A DNA stretch of 64,000 nucleotides, taken from the NCBI RefSeq assembly GCF_001411555.2, contig NC_049905.1, positions 2,170,001-2,234,000 on the forward strand. Reading direction: 5' to 3'. Below the pieces are notes generated by a model. That model made no database searches. It worked only from the letters and a program-made list of their open reading frames with translations, and had not been told where the DNA came from. This DNA comes from Juglans regia (Eukaryota > Streptophyta > Magnoliopsida > Fagales > Juglandaceae). Both the position numbers and the translations under genes were made by a program. Below are positions 22,425-33,428 of the stretch, piece after piece (the first letter of the stretch is position 1; each line of letters starts with the position of its first letter).

Positions 22425-23978
22425 AGTACTGATCCTGTTTATAAGATTTATTATAAGCGTAATATTATTAAGAGAAATAATATTTACAGTTATGAAATGT
22501 GAAAGCGTCGCGTAATTTTTTTAAAAAATTAAATAAATATAAAATTTACATGATAAAAAATTAATATTTTAATAATAATTACATTTTTTAAAAAAAAAAT
22601 AATTTACGCGACATTTAATCACTTTGCGACTGTATGATCTAATAGCATTACTCATCTTAATCTTTTATGCAGGCAGGCTCACAATAATTAAAGCGGGGAA
22701 CACAAGGAATCTTTCTTCCTTTTTCGCTTTGGAAAAACAGCATGCATGCGATACATGAGTACTTCGCCATATATAATCAACTACTTATTAAAGTTACTTT
22801 GATCTGCGGGTTAATTGCGTACGGTAGGGCTATATATGCGAAGATGATGACATGAATTATTAGTTGATGTTTCTCAAAGTAAAACAAATCTTCCACGTAC
22901 GCGCGCACAGAATTGATCAGGAAAAGCTTCGCTACAATCCCATTTCATGTTCTTTTCGTTGAACAATTGCAACGTACGGTGCTTGAGAAACAGTTCTTAA
23001 CCATTTCTAATTTTCTAGATCAGATCAGAGTAACCCTATTTTATTAGTAGAAATATGTTAGAGACAAAAGAATTATACAAAAATAATTCTATAGATTCAT
23101 ATTATTTTATGTGATTTGTTAAATTGTGAAGTTACTTTTAATATTATAAAATAAATCTAGTGGTTTATATGAAGGTACATTAATTTATAAAATTATTTCT
23201 ATACGTATAATTCTTTTGTGACGGTAACACTTTTTCTTTTACTAGTAGCTCAATCTCCACTTAATTTGTAAAATACTAAAAACTAAACTATATTAAGGAG
23301 ACATGCATTTAAAATATCATCCGTCAGTAAATATCATTTCTACAAAAACAAACATGCAGCTATAGCTAAACACAAATTAAATCTTATCTTGTTTTTAAAC
23401 TAATACTGCTGAATTGAAATTGGAGCAAAAATTCTACGTGGATGTGTAAATAGAAAACGTCAATTTTTGTACTTAAAATCTATTTCTTTTTAACTTTTAA
23501 GAAAAGTAATAATTTCACGTTATCACTGTACTTAAAATCTTGTTACCAGTTTCACTAAAATTTGGCAGCAATTGAAATATTCGTAAGATTATTTCCTAAT
23601 ACAGCCGGGAAGATCACGAGTATCTCCATTATTCATGTCAATTTATGCAGGGTATAGTGTGGTCAATAAAGCTCATTACAGTGGGATATTCAGAGCAGCT
23701 AGCCCTTTCTTTTTCTCTTTGCTTTTGCAAAAGTTGATTGTCCTTTGTGCTTTTTATCTCTCTTTTTGTGTGAGAAAAAGAGAGCACTTAACCCCATACA
23801 TGAGATAAAATAATCGAGCAAAAGAGGAAGAAAGCAGATATAATCAGTGAGAAAGAGGGTGAGATACATTTAACAGAACTAACTCTGGTGGCATCATTAA
23901 GCACACAGATATAATCAGTGAGACATTTCCTGCTAGCAAGATTTTGTAGGTTCTTCATCAAGCACACATGCAGACAAG
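22425..23978 (+). other. Promoter and leader region of gene A2
   Basis: Non-coding; by eye very close to the copy-1 counterpart over long stretches (for example 22740-23060). Near 23830-23925 a short block containing AGATATAATCAGTGAGA is duplicated relative to A1, within the probable 5' leader. Confidence 0.5.
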
Positions 23979-24348
23979 GTATGTTCACTACTGGAATATG
24001 AGATAGAATTATATATTTCTTCAAAGATCTTTTTCTCTTTCACTCCTATTATTCATGCTAGCTTGCTGTCAGAAACATACTTTGTGTTGTAGGAGTGGGT
24101 TTGTAAGTACTTTTTACAGCCAAAAAAAGGCAAAAAAGATGACTTTCAACAAGTACTGGGTGAGAAATTGCATTACTTTTTATGAGTTTTAATCCCATTT
24201 AAGGAGTATTTAAAGGGTGCTATGAATTATTACTCTGATTCATACCATTGATTTGAGAAGTTAGCAACAAAACTTAGAATTGTGCATGCTCTTGTATTGA
24301 GAAATATGCTTTGTAGACAGTGAATCTATTCTTTCTTTCTGGTTGTAG
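23979..24348 (+). other. 5'-leader intron of gene A2
   Basis: Donor GACAAG|GTATGTTC and acceptor TTTCTGGTTGTAG; same structure as in A1. Confidence 0.65.
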
Positions 24349-24370
24349 TGTTTGTCTGTCATCTGAGAAG

Positions 24371-25768
24371 ATGGCCTGCCGCGTTGCAAGTCGTGTTTCG
24401 GAAAAGGATATTGAATGCAAAGAATGCGTCGTCGACATCCCCTCAGTCCTGGAGCCAGCCGAGTGGCCTGATGAGTGCTGCATCTACAGGGTTCCCAAAA
24501 GACTTCGCAACGTAAACAAAGAAGCCTATACTCCATATCTGGTTTCAATCGGCCCTCTCCATTACCGCAAAAGAGAATTGAGGGAAATGGAAAAGCAGAA
24601 AGAGAGATACTTCAAGGAATTCTGTTTTCGAACAAAGAAGAACCGTAAGGATCTCGCACTCATCATTGAAAAGAAGGAAGCAAATATCCGTCACTGTTAT
24701 GCAGAGCCCTCAAGACTCGGAAGCAGAGAGTTCGTAAGCATGATTCTGATGGATGGTATCTTTATAATTGAGCTCTTCTTGAGGACTTCTGAGATGAAAA
24801 GCGATTATATATTAAGCAAACCCTGGCGGAGAAACAGTATACAGCATGACTTGATTCTACTCGAGAACCAGCTTCCTTTTTTTGTTCTTAAGGATCTGTA
24901 TACATCCGTCTATGGCTCTTCCAATCAAAAAGAAGTCTACCCCAACAAAGGGGACACTGATCCCTTCCTTCAGCTTTGCCGCAATTACTTCTCTAATTAT
25001 TATGATCCGAAGACAGAGCCCAACATCGGTGAGGAAGTGAAACATTTCACAGATTTGTTGAGATATTTCTTCTTTCCACCAAACCTGTTGAGAATTAAAG
25101 AAGGGGAAAATGAAAGTCAAAGAATCGATCATTTATACTGTGCCACAAAGCTTGACGAGGCAGGAGTGAAATTCGAAGCAGTCGAAGAAAGACATTTAAC
25201 TGACATTCAATTCCACAAGGGAAGCTGCTTGGAACACTGCCCGTACCTGAACTGCTCCTGGCTCCTGAATTGCTTGCCATGTTTGAAATGCTTAGTCTGC
25301 TTGAAAAGCATGCAACCTTTCCTGGAACTCCCTGCCCTTATAGTAGACGACACGACTGAATGTGTTTTCCGAAACCTGATGGCCTTGGAACAGTGTCATT
25401 ATCCAACGCAGGCTTACATCTGCAATTATATTCTTCTCCTGGATTATCTGATCAACACAGAAAAAGATGTCGATCTTTTGGTCGAGAAAAAAGTAATCGT
25501 TAATCAGCTTGGAAGCGACGAAGCAGTGGCGACACTAGTTAACAAACTTGGCCATCAAATTGTGGAAGTTAATTCCTGTCATTACAAACTCAGTCGAAAG
25601 CTAAACGAGCATTACGAAGATTTCTGGAACCGAAACATGGCAACCTTGACAACGGTCTATTTCCGGGATATTTGGAGAGGCACAGCAACGGTTGTTGGAA
25701 TTTTAATCCTGTTTTTGACTGTCTGGAATATCTTCCTTAGACATTTCGTCAAAATGCCTCGGACCTAA
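24371..25768 (+). CDS. DUF247 (UPF0481) membrane protein, gene A2
   Basis: Single coding exon of 465 residues starting at the ATG equivalent to that of A1; upstream in-frame codons start only with GTG inside the predicted intron. All DUF247 blocks are present: CCIYRVPKRLRNV near residue 36, LVSIGPLHY, FVSMILMDGIFIIELF, LLENQLPFFVL, VKHFTDLLRYFF, FRNLMALEQCHYP. A C-terminal hydrophobic helix precedes a basic tail. Against A1 there are about 39 residue changes and five in-frame indels, 35 of the changes lying before residue ~290 and including charge reversals (K to E pairs). The last ~170 residues differ at four positions only. AATAAA occurs at 25933. Likely a membrane-anchored protein of unknown activity; the C-terminal part looks constrained and the N-terminal part free or diversifying. 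Confidence 0.94.
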   Translation: MACRVASRVSEKDIECKECVVDIPSVLEPAEWPDECCIYRVPKRLRNVNKEAYTPYLVSIGPLHYRKRELREMEKQKERYFKEFCFRTKKNRKDLALIIEKKEANIRHCYAEPSRLGSREFVSMILMDGIFIIELFLRTSEMKSDYILSKPWRRNSIQHDLILLENQLPFFVLKDLYTSVYGSSNQKEVYPNKGDTDPFLQLCRNYFSNYYDPKTEPNIGEEVKHFTDLLRYFFFPPNLLRIKEGENESQRIDHLYCATKLDEAGVKFEAVEERHLTDIQFHKGSCLEHCPYLNCSWLLNCLPCLKCLVCLKSMQPFLELPALIVDDTTECVFRNLMALEQCHYPTQAYICNYILLLDYLINTEKDVDLLVEKKVIVNQLGSDEAVATLVNKLGHQIVEVNSCHYKLSRKLNEHYEDFWNRNMATLTTVYFRDIWRGTATVVGILILFLTVWNIFLRHFVKMPRT

Positions 25769-26111
25769 TTCTCTCGCTCCTTTAGTATTGATTGAAGTTT
25801 GCTTTGCTTTGCTTTGTATTGGTGAAGTTGCATGTGAAATCATCGTTATGTTTTGGTTGTGATCTCCTTTTCAACCCTAATAAGTTCTACTACCGCAATA
25901 TCGGCCATGGAGATCAGTCTGTATTTTCAGCTAATAAAGTTTGAATATCCTCTGTAATAATACTCCATCAAATATAATGCCTAGCTATAACGTGTTCAGA
26001 GTAGTTTGAGAGTTTCAATCTTCACAAACCAAACATCATTAAATCCCATGATTTTAGTAGAAGATTTATGTTTTTTTTCTTTTTTCTTTTTTTTGCCATT
26101 TAGGTGCAGAT

Positions 26112-26320
26112 TGATAGCGAGTCGATATGAGATGAATTGAGATAAAAATTAAAAATTAAATAAAATATTATTAAAATATTATTTTTTAATATTCTTATTA
26201 TTTTTAAATTTAAAAGAATTAAATTTTTGATTATATTTTATATGAAAATTTAAAAAATTATAATAATGAGATGAAATGAAATATTTTTTATATCTAAATT
26301 GGATCTTAAATATTTTTCTA
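26112..26320. mobile_element. MITE-like element, counterpart of 5885-6095
   Basis: Same AT-rich family block (TTAAATAAAATATTATTAAA, ATGAGATGAAATGAAA) at the equivalent place in copy 2. Confidence 0.4.
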
Positions 26321-27384
26321 AAAGAATTATTTTTTTTTAATTGGTAGAACGTCATATTATTCAAATTATTTAAATAGTAATATTTAATTTATAATATTTA
26401 AATTTAAAAATTGTTTTCTAAATTAAATTATGATAAATTATTACAGTTACAATGCCGTGCGCTTTTCAAATTAGAAAATAAATAATTAAGAAAAATAATA
26501 AATATATAATACTTTTCACAACCTATTTTATAATTATATTTTAAAATAAAAAATATTATTATATAATAACATATAAAAAAATATTATTTTATACAAATAT
26601 CTTCAATTTACATCACTTTAAAAATTTGTTGTGTATCAATAATTTGTGGCGAACTTTGTCGTATATGTAAATTATTGTACGTATAAAAATTGACGCGATG
26701 ATTGATTAGTACTACTGCCGTCCATTCCAACACGAAAAGAAGATCAACTTTTTTATCAGTAACAATGAAAAGAGTCCATCTGCCACTGATGCTATTGATT
26801 CCCCATGCTTTCTTCTAATAATTGACGTCTCCGCAATGTCTCAACACCATCTACTATTACTCGTTAGAATAAGGAATTCATTCTTATAATCGTGAATTAT
26901 TTAAAAATAAATAAATAAATATAAAATTTATATAAAAAAATTAACTTTTTAATTATAAATCTTCTTTTTTTAAATAATTATATAATATTTACACATTTTA
27001 CAATTATATATATCATTATTCTTAAAATAAATTATATTTTTGCCATTATAGAGTAAACCACTCTTTTACAATTGTTAGACTTGACCATCCCAAGCTGTAT
27101 TAAAACTCATCTCATTATAAAAAAAATTATTTATTTATAATTAGTTAATTTTAATAAAATAATTATTTATAATTAAAATAGGTTACAAATAACTTTTTGA
27201 GTGCGGCTACGCATCAGCCGCATTCTCTGTACACCGTAACTTATTTTTTTTTATTTTTTATTTTTTAAACTCAACAACACTTGGTGTGTTGAGGCTTACA
27301 TCAACAGTAGGCTGATATAAGTAATTTCTCTAACTTTTTAGTTATAATAAATTAATCACAAAAACTTATTTTTCTTGTAGTTAC

Positions 27385-27572
27385 ATGAAATAAAATAAAT
27401 TGAGATTAAAATTAAAAAATTAAATAAAATATTATTAAAATATATTTTTTAATATTATTTTTATTTTAAAATTTAAAAAAGTTAAATTATTCATTTTATT
27501 TTATATAAAAATTTAAAAAAATTATAATAATTAGATGAGATGAGATGTGATAAGATTAGATAAATGAATTGT
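27385..27572. mobile_element. MITE-like element private to copy 2
   Basis: AAATAAATTGAGATTAAAAT through GATGAGATGAGATGTGATAA, with the family core ATAAAATATTATTAAAATAT. No counterpart in copy 1. Confidence 0.4.
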
Positions 27573-27951
27573 GATGAAAGTGTAAAAATAAATTAGGGTA
27601 CTTTTTATTACTCAGCAAACATCTTTCAAGAGTACTGCACGTACGTCCTAATATTCGTGTAGATTACAAACAACTTTGTATTATATATATTCAGATTCAT
27701 AAAGATGATCACGAACTTGCTCTCTAACATTATTTTATAATAAATAATATTACATATAATCATAAAATATATAAATGTCGCGTAATTATTTTTAAAAAAA
27801 TAAAATTTATTATTAAAAAATTAATTTTTTTTACATAAATTTTATATTTTATTTATTTATTTCAAAATATTTACTCGCTAGTTGCATAGATCACAATTAT
27901 AAATATATTTTATCTTGTTGAATATCGATTTCCATCTTGTCACGTGAAAAG

Positions 27952-27994
<43 letters not shown>

Positions 27995-29260
27995 TGTGTG
28001 TGTGGATGCATGCATGCATGGCCATCTCTCAACTACCCAAGTTTAGATATTTAATGTCATGTTGTATAATTATATGACAACTGTGAAAGCCTTGACGTAC
28101 GTTGACGAAGACTTGCCCAAACTATATATATATATATATTTCATTTCCCGTTCAACCTAGTTCTGCAAGTATATTCATTAATTAATTTATTTTGATCTGG
28201 TTATTTTAATTTTTTATCCAAGGATGTAATAAATTATAAATTACCTCTTATTAGCATAAAGTTCGATTAATTCGTTTGAAATTTATGTATTGTCAAAACG
28301 GTCTGTGATCTATTAAATTATTCTCGGAGGAGTACTGTTCATGATCATTATGCATGTGTATCCACTAATTTTTCACAAAAAATGATAGTATTATGTGATA
28401 CTGGATTATTCAGTGATAAAGGTATAGAGATATATGAGATCTCATATTACTTGAAATTAAGAAGTTTATGCTCTTTATAATTTTTAAATAAGACTCTAAT
28501 TATATTATTGACTATTTCTTTTATATTATAGGGCATTGGGACATTATAAATTATGTAAAGTTAAAAATTTTAAATAAATGATATTTTTATATAATTAATA
28601 AGCAAGTTTATTTACCATTTATTGTATAAAATATATCTTTAGTTAAAATATATTTACAAAAGTAATAAAAAAAAAAGTTATTAAAAGAGTCATCAGTGTC
28701 TTATATTTTTGACTTGGCAAATATTGTACGACGTTCCGTTGACGGAATGGCCAAGTGTGGAAGCATGCGAAATTTCCTTAATTTATGATCTAGCTGATCT
28801 GCATGAATTAATAAGGCATGCATGCATTCACAAAGAGACCAGAGATCCAGGGGATGAACACAGACAGATCGAAGACTTCGTCAGATATTGTATTTAAGCA
28901 AGTAAATGTAACAATGACTGGTCGTTTGCACCATCCACCCACCTCATGAGTCTTTTTATATTTGTGCTCGCGCACATGACACACATTATATATATATATA
29001 TATATATATGCTGCACAGATTTCATTTTCAACCCCGGCCCGTAGTTCCCTGTTGATTGTCAACTTTATTCATTAAAGAAATTCGTATATATATAATGAAT
29101 TTTGGCATCTTCTAGCAAAAATATAAAAGAAGATCAGATGAATTAAGCATGCAGAAGTATATGAAGTGAAAAACAATATATATATATTATATATGACAAA
29201 CAGTAAATACTAAAAGTATCTATTAGAGTCACATTGAAACTATTATAAAGAAGTATAAGT

Positions 29261-29917
29261 TGTAAGAGGATTTCCCCCTTGCTCATAAGCCCACTGGGTG
29301 CTCGGCCGAGAGTAATGGGTTTTGTCCCGATACCCAGTCCCAAGACCCAAACTTGCCCATGAATCAACTCGCTTGCAAGAGAAAATAAGCAATGATGACT
29401 GATGGGGCGGACAGGCCTAACGCCGTCCATTCGCATCCTTGCTTATGGGGATTAGTACATGGTAGAACGGAAAAGACGAAGAACTTTGATATTCTGACAA
29501 GGGAACATTGACGAATGACCAACAAGGTCTACAGAGTAAAGCGATCAGGAAGCCATGCCGCATTAATGGCACCACTACTCGAGCAATATGACACATTAAT
29601 GACGTCGTTGCAGAGGTACGCTGCATTAAAGAATCTTGACAAAGAAAACAATAGTGAAGATCCCATGGGGGTAGGCACGATCTGTCTTCCAGACTCCCGG
29701 TATAAATAGCAATTTTCAAGTACGAAAAAGGTCGCTTTCTCTTTGGACAACTCTCTCATTATTTACATACTCCCAAAACACTTTACTGACTTTAGTATTG
29801 GAGATTTCTGACCTCAACGTTGCCCCTCTTCCAGCTTTTTTTTTTCTTCGTTTTCACAAGCTGAAGTCTCGAGTTGCTAAAATCTAATCTAAAGACGTAC
29901 GAAACACGACGTTAATA
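29261..29917 (+). mobile_element. Probable solo LTR, copy 2
   Basis: Counterpart of 8064-8727. TGTAAGAGG start, GGTATAAATA near 29700, then ACTGACTTTAGTATTGGAG. Differences from copy 1 are mostly transitions, and are denser than in the adjacent spacer. Confidence 0.5.
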
Positions 29918-30571
29918 AAAATATTTCTTATTTTTAAGCATTATGAACCGATTTCATTCACCAATTACCTTAATGGGATATCACGCTAAATATTAAGAAT
30001 ATAATATATATTTATCATCTTGTACCAAACATTAAGGATATTCATATATATATATATATATATATAAATATGAATAACAACAATTAAGATTTGATGCGAT
30101 TTGGTACGTAGGATCCTAGCAATAATTATGTCTTGCGGAAGAGGGAATAAATTAGTTTGAAGACCAATTAAAAAGTAAAATGTGGCATAGGACTCATGAT
30201 AATGAGTAGGAATTGAACATGTTATTTTATTTTTATTCTTGTGATCGACTCGTGTGGAAGAAAGAAACCAGGAGAGAGCATTCAGAGTTGACTGTTGACC
30301 TAGTACTTTTAGGACAGTCGTTTGCTTTTGGACAAAAGTGTTTTGTCTTTCCCCCCTCCCCATGAGGTCGAAGTTACCGGGACAGAGCACTGACCCTATA
30401 TATACGTGTGAGAGAAGAACGGAGGATGATCCATTATAATCACCCAAGGAATTGAAAGATATATATAAGAGCGCTAATTTGGTCGACGAGGCCAGGAGTA
30501 AGACGTCCGGTGCTTTCAACCTTCAAGCTAGCACTACAAATTAGCATTTCTTGCTAAGCAAAAACTCGTAG
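29918..30571 (+). other. Promoter and leader region of gene B2
   Basis: Nearly identical to 8728-9393 apart from (TA)n length. It contains the TATA box at 30396 and the first, non-coding exon. The long antisense open frame here starts with TTG and is mostly microsatellite translation, so it is not called. Confidence 0.5.
30396..30405 (+). promoter_or_regulatory. TATA box of gene B2
   Basis: CTATATATAC at the same distance from the leader intron as in B1. Confidence 0.5.
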
Positions 30572-30829
30572 GTAATTCCTTATTCTCTCATTTCACTTAA
30601 TTTGTTATGCATTTATATATATATGAAAGATTAATTTGGGATAAAACATGTTTTACACTTCGCTTTAATTCGAAATATCAAATTTAATACACTATTTATA
30701 TATATCTTCCAACTATCACTTTTAATCAAATAATAATCATATGCTTCCAAGCTGTTTGGCCCTTCCAATATTGAAACGTATATAATTGACGGGCCAAAAT
30801 TCATGTTACTTGTTTGTGATGATCACTAG
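30572..30829 (+). other. 5'-leader intron of gene B2
   Basis: Donor CTCGTAG|GTAATTCC and acceptor GATCACTAG; about 10 bp shorter than in B1 because of a TA tract. Confidence 0.6.
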
Positions 30830-30846
30830 GAAAAGGAACTTGAGGA

Positions 30847-32232
30847 ATGGAAATGGTGGTTTGTCCTGCAACTGCAGCGAATGATTCCATTAAAGAAGAA
30901 GAATTTGAATGCAAAGATCAGCTGATCATTGACATTCCACTGGCCCTGGAGCCTCCTCGTTGGCCTGAGTGCTGTATCTACAGAGTTCCCAAGAGACTTC
31001 GCGAGGTCAAACATATGGCCTACACCCCTCGGCTGGTTTCTATCGGCCCTTTTCATCACTGCATGAGAAAAGAGTTGAAGGACATGGAGATACAAAAACT
31101 CAGATATTTGAGGGATTTCTGTTGTCGTACTCGGAAGAGCATCGAGGATCTTACATGCATCATCGAGCGCAACGAAGTGAGAATCCGCCATAGCTATTCA
31201 GAGAACTTTCTACTCAGCAGTAAAGAGTTTGTAAACATGATTCTACTGGATGCTATCTTTATACTTGAGCTCTTCTGGAGGAAATCTGAAACAGTTCAGG
31301 TTCATAAAAAAGATTATATATTAAGCCAACCGTATATGGAACGTGGTATACGGTACGACTTGCTTCTGCTAGAGAATCAAATTCCTTTTTTTGTTCTCGA
31401 GGAGTTATACCGTGGTGATCAGCAGAATGAAGTACTGCTGACAAAAAAGGATAGTCTTCTTAAGCTATCATGCAGGTTCTTTCGTGATCTTTATGATGAT
31501 GAGCAGCCAGAGCCCAAGATCGGTGAAGTAAAGCATTTCACAGATTTGGTGAGATGTTTTTTCCCTCCGCCCAAACCAAAACCAAAAGAAAGTAAAAGGA
31601 ATATTAAACAGCTATATACAGCAACAAAACTTGCAGAGGCAGGGTTGAAATTCAGGCCAGCTTCAGGAAGGAGTTTACTTGAAATACAATTTCTTGAGAA
31701 TGAATGCCTAGAAATCTTCCCGTGCCTCAACCTTTCATGGCTCTTGGCTTGCTTACCATGCCTCAAATCCACCTGCCTGAGTACGCGTATGCAACGTTTC
31801 CTGGAAATCCCACTTCTTCGTGTTGACGACAAAACCGAAGGTCTTTTCCGGAACCTGATGGCCTTGGAGCAGTGCCATTATCCATTCGAAACTTACATCT
31901 GCGATTATATTGTGCTGTTGGATGATCTTATTACATCTAAAGCAGATGTAAGGTTGCTTGTTGACAAGAAGATCATTGTTAACGAGTTGGGTTCCAACGT
32001 TGCAGTGACGGATCTGTTTAACAAGCTCGGCCATGAGATTGAAAGCAATGGAATCTTTTACTTGGACCTCAGTAAAGGGCTGAATGGGTACTACGAGAAC
32101 AGTTGGAACCGTCTCGTGGCAACCTTAACAAGTGTGTATTTCCAAGATTTTTGGAGAGGCACAGCTACTCTGGTTGGAATTATTGTCCTGGGTCTCACTC
32201 TGTGGAATTTCGCTAGGCTCCTTCGCAAGTAA
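30847..32232 (+). CDS. DUF247 (UPF0481) membrane protein, gene B2 (intact)
   Basis: Single coding exon of 461 residues with an ATG 17 bp after the leader-intron acceptor. The DUF247 blocks run in order: CCIYRVPKRLREV near residue 39, YTPRLVSIGPFHH, KELKDMEIQKLRYL, FVNMILLDAIFILELFW, YDLLLLENQIPFFVLEELY, VKHFTDLVRCFF, LFRNLMALEQCHYP and DVRLLVDKKIIVNELGS. A hydrophobic helix at about 440-459 ends in RLLRK, suggesting a single C-terminal membrane anchor. It is the undamaged counterpart of B1, differing by a few N-terminal residues and one codon insertion. Its own poly(A) signal AATAAA is at 32309. Genes A2 and B2 are about 5 kb apart in the same direction, and encode distinct DUF247 types. No function is assigned in this organism. 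Confidence 0.95.
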   Translation: MEMVVCPATAANDSIKEEEFECKDQLIIDIPLALEPPRWPECCIYRVPKRLREVKHMAYTPRLVSIGPFHHCMRKELKDMEIQKLRYLRDFCCRTRKSIEDLTCIIERNEVRIRHSYSENFLLSSKEFVNMILLDAIFILELFWRKSETVQVHKKDYILSQPYMERGIRYDLLLLENQIPFFVLEELYRGDQQNEVLLTKKDSLLKLSCRFFRDLYDDEQPEPKIGEVKHFTDLVRCFFPPPKPKPKESKRNIKQLYTATKLAEAGLKFRPASGRSLLEIQFLENECLEIFPCLNLSWLLACLPCLKSTCLSTRMQRFLEIPLLRVDDKTEGLFRNLMALEQCHYPFETYICDYIVLLDDLITSKADVRLLVDKKIIVNELGSNVAVTDLFNKLGHEIESNGIFYLDLSKGLNGYYENSWNRLVATLTSVYFQDFWRGTATLVGIIVLGLTLWNFARLLRK

Positions 32233-32798
32233 ATTTTATAGCATTTTCATTTTGAGAGTTTATAGCATTGTTTTAGCATTTGTACCGGAGAGTCTCATGT
32301 ATTGCAGCAAATAAAGTTTTGTGCAGTGTTATTAATTACCAGCAAATAATGCCAGCAGTTCTGGCATTGAATGTACTAATGTTCTTAGGAGTCCAATTTG
32401 ATATTTTCCAAATAATTATAAAGTTATTTACGGGAAGAATTTGTTATATATACCTTTTACAAATAGTAATAATTTTACAGCAGAGATCATAAATTCGAAC
32501 CATCATTCTATACAAGCGGTAATTTCATAAACAAAAGTCAAGATTAATAATTGAAATTTATAGTTTGCCACCAGCAAATATTTTAATTATTTACAATTTA
32601 ACTTAACGTGAAAGGATTGAACTACTCTATATTTTATATTAAATAATATATACGTACTATCCATGATTAAGAAGTTCTTTATTATAATCAAAGATCATAT
32701 TAATATTCAATGGATTAATATATAGAGTTAAATTAAATTCTTATGTCCGGTAGCAATCTCACAACAACTGAAGTACAGTAGTTTATAAGCAACTTGCA

Positions 32799-33000
32799 TT
32801 CAAAACCCATCTCAACCCGGCCCATCTCATCTTATTATTACAATTTTATTAAATTCTCACACAAAATATAATAAACAATTCAACTTTTTCAAATCTCAAA
32901 ATAACTTTTTCAAATTCTCACACAAAATATAATAAATAATTTAACTTTTATTCTACTATTCACAATCCATCTCAACCCATCTCTGAATCCAAATATCTCC
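32799..33000. mobile_element. MITE-like element private to copy 2
   Basis: Inserted in the tail after CAACTTGC, relative to copy 1. It contains CCCATCTCAACCCGG at the left and CCATCTCAACCCATCTC at the right, with CACACAAAATATAATAAA repeated in between. This is the reverse complement of the GAGATG family. Confidence 0.5.
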
Positions 33001-33217
33001 TTATATTATTTAATATTTGGTTATATTATATATATATATATATATAATATGTAATGATTTGAGTTTTTGACAGCTACAAAACCATTGACGTTGGACCAAG
33101 AATTGCCAAAAATTAAAGGAATATTGTAGAAAAATAAATAAATTAATAGCCAAAGCCAATAAAATAATCTCATTTCACACCCATGCATGCATTCAGCCAC
33201 TTGCTACATTTATTTTT

Positions 33218-33428
33218 CTCAACTCGTTTGTTTTTATAGATGAAATAAGTTAAGATTAAAGTTAAAAATTGAATAAAATATTACGAGAATATATTTTTTT
33301 AATCTTATTTTTATCTTGGGATATAAAAAAATTGAATTATTTATTTTATTTTATGTGAAAATTTAAAAATATTATAATAATTAAATAAAATCAGATAAAT
33401 TAAAAAGAATTGTAAAAATAAACGAGAC
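33218..33428. mobile_element. MITE-like element
   Basis: Family block GATGAAATAAGTTAAGATTA through AATTATTTATTTTATTTTAT. Ends poorly defined. Confidence 0.35.

Larger units (their letters stand above)
25769..29260. other. A2-B2 spacer, no gene seen
   Basis: Counterpart of 5541-8063 but longer. The extra DNA between about 26880 and 27830 includes a MITE-like block. (TA)n tracts occur at 27956-27989, near 28125 and at 28986-29008. A 62-codon open frame at 28709-28897 starts only with TTG. Confidence 0.55.

Noticed and set aside
28709..28897. 62-codon open frame conserved in both A-B spacers (copy 1 near 7471-7659)
   Set aside because: It opens only with TTG, has no signal peptide or known domain, and the similarity is explained by the recent duplication.
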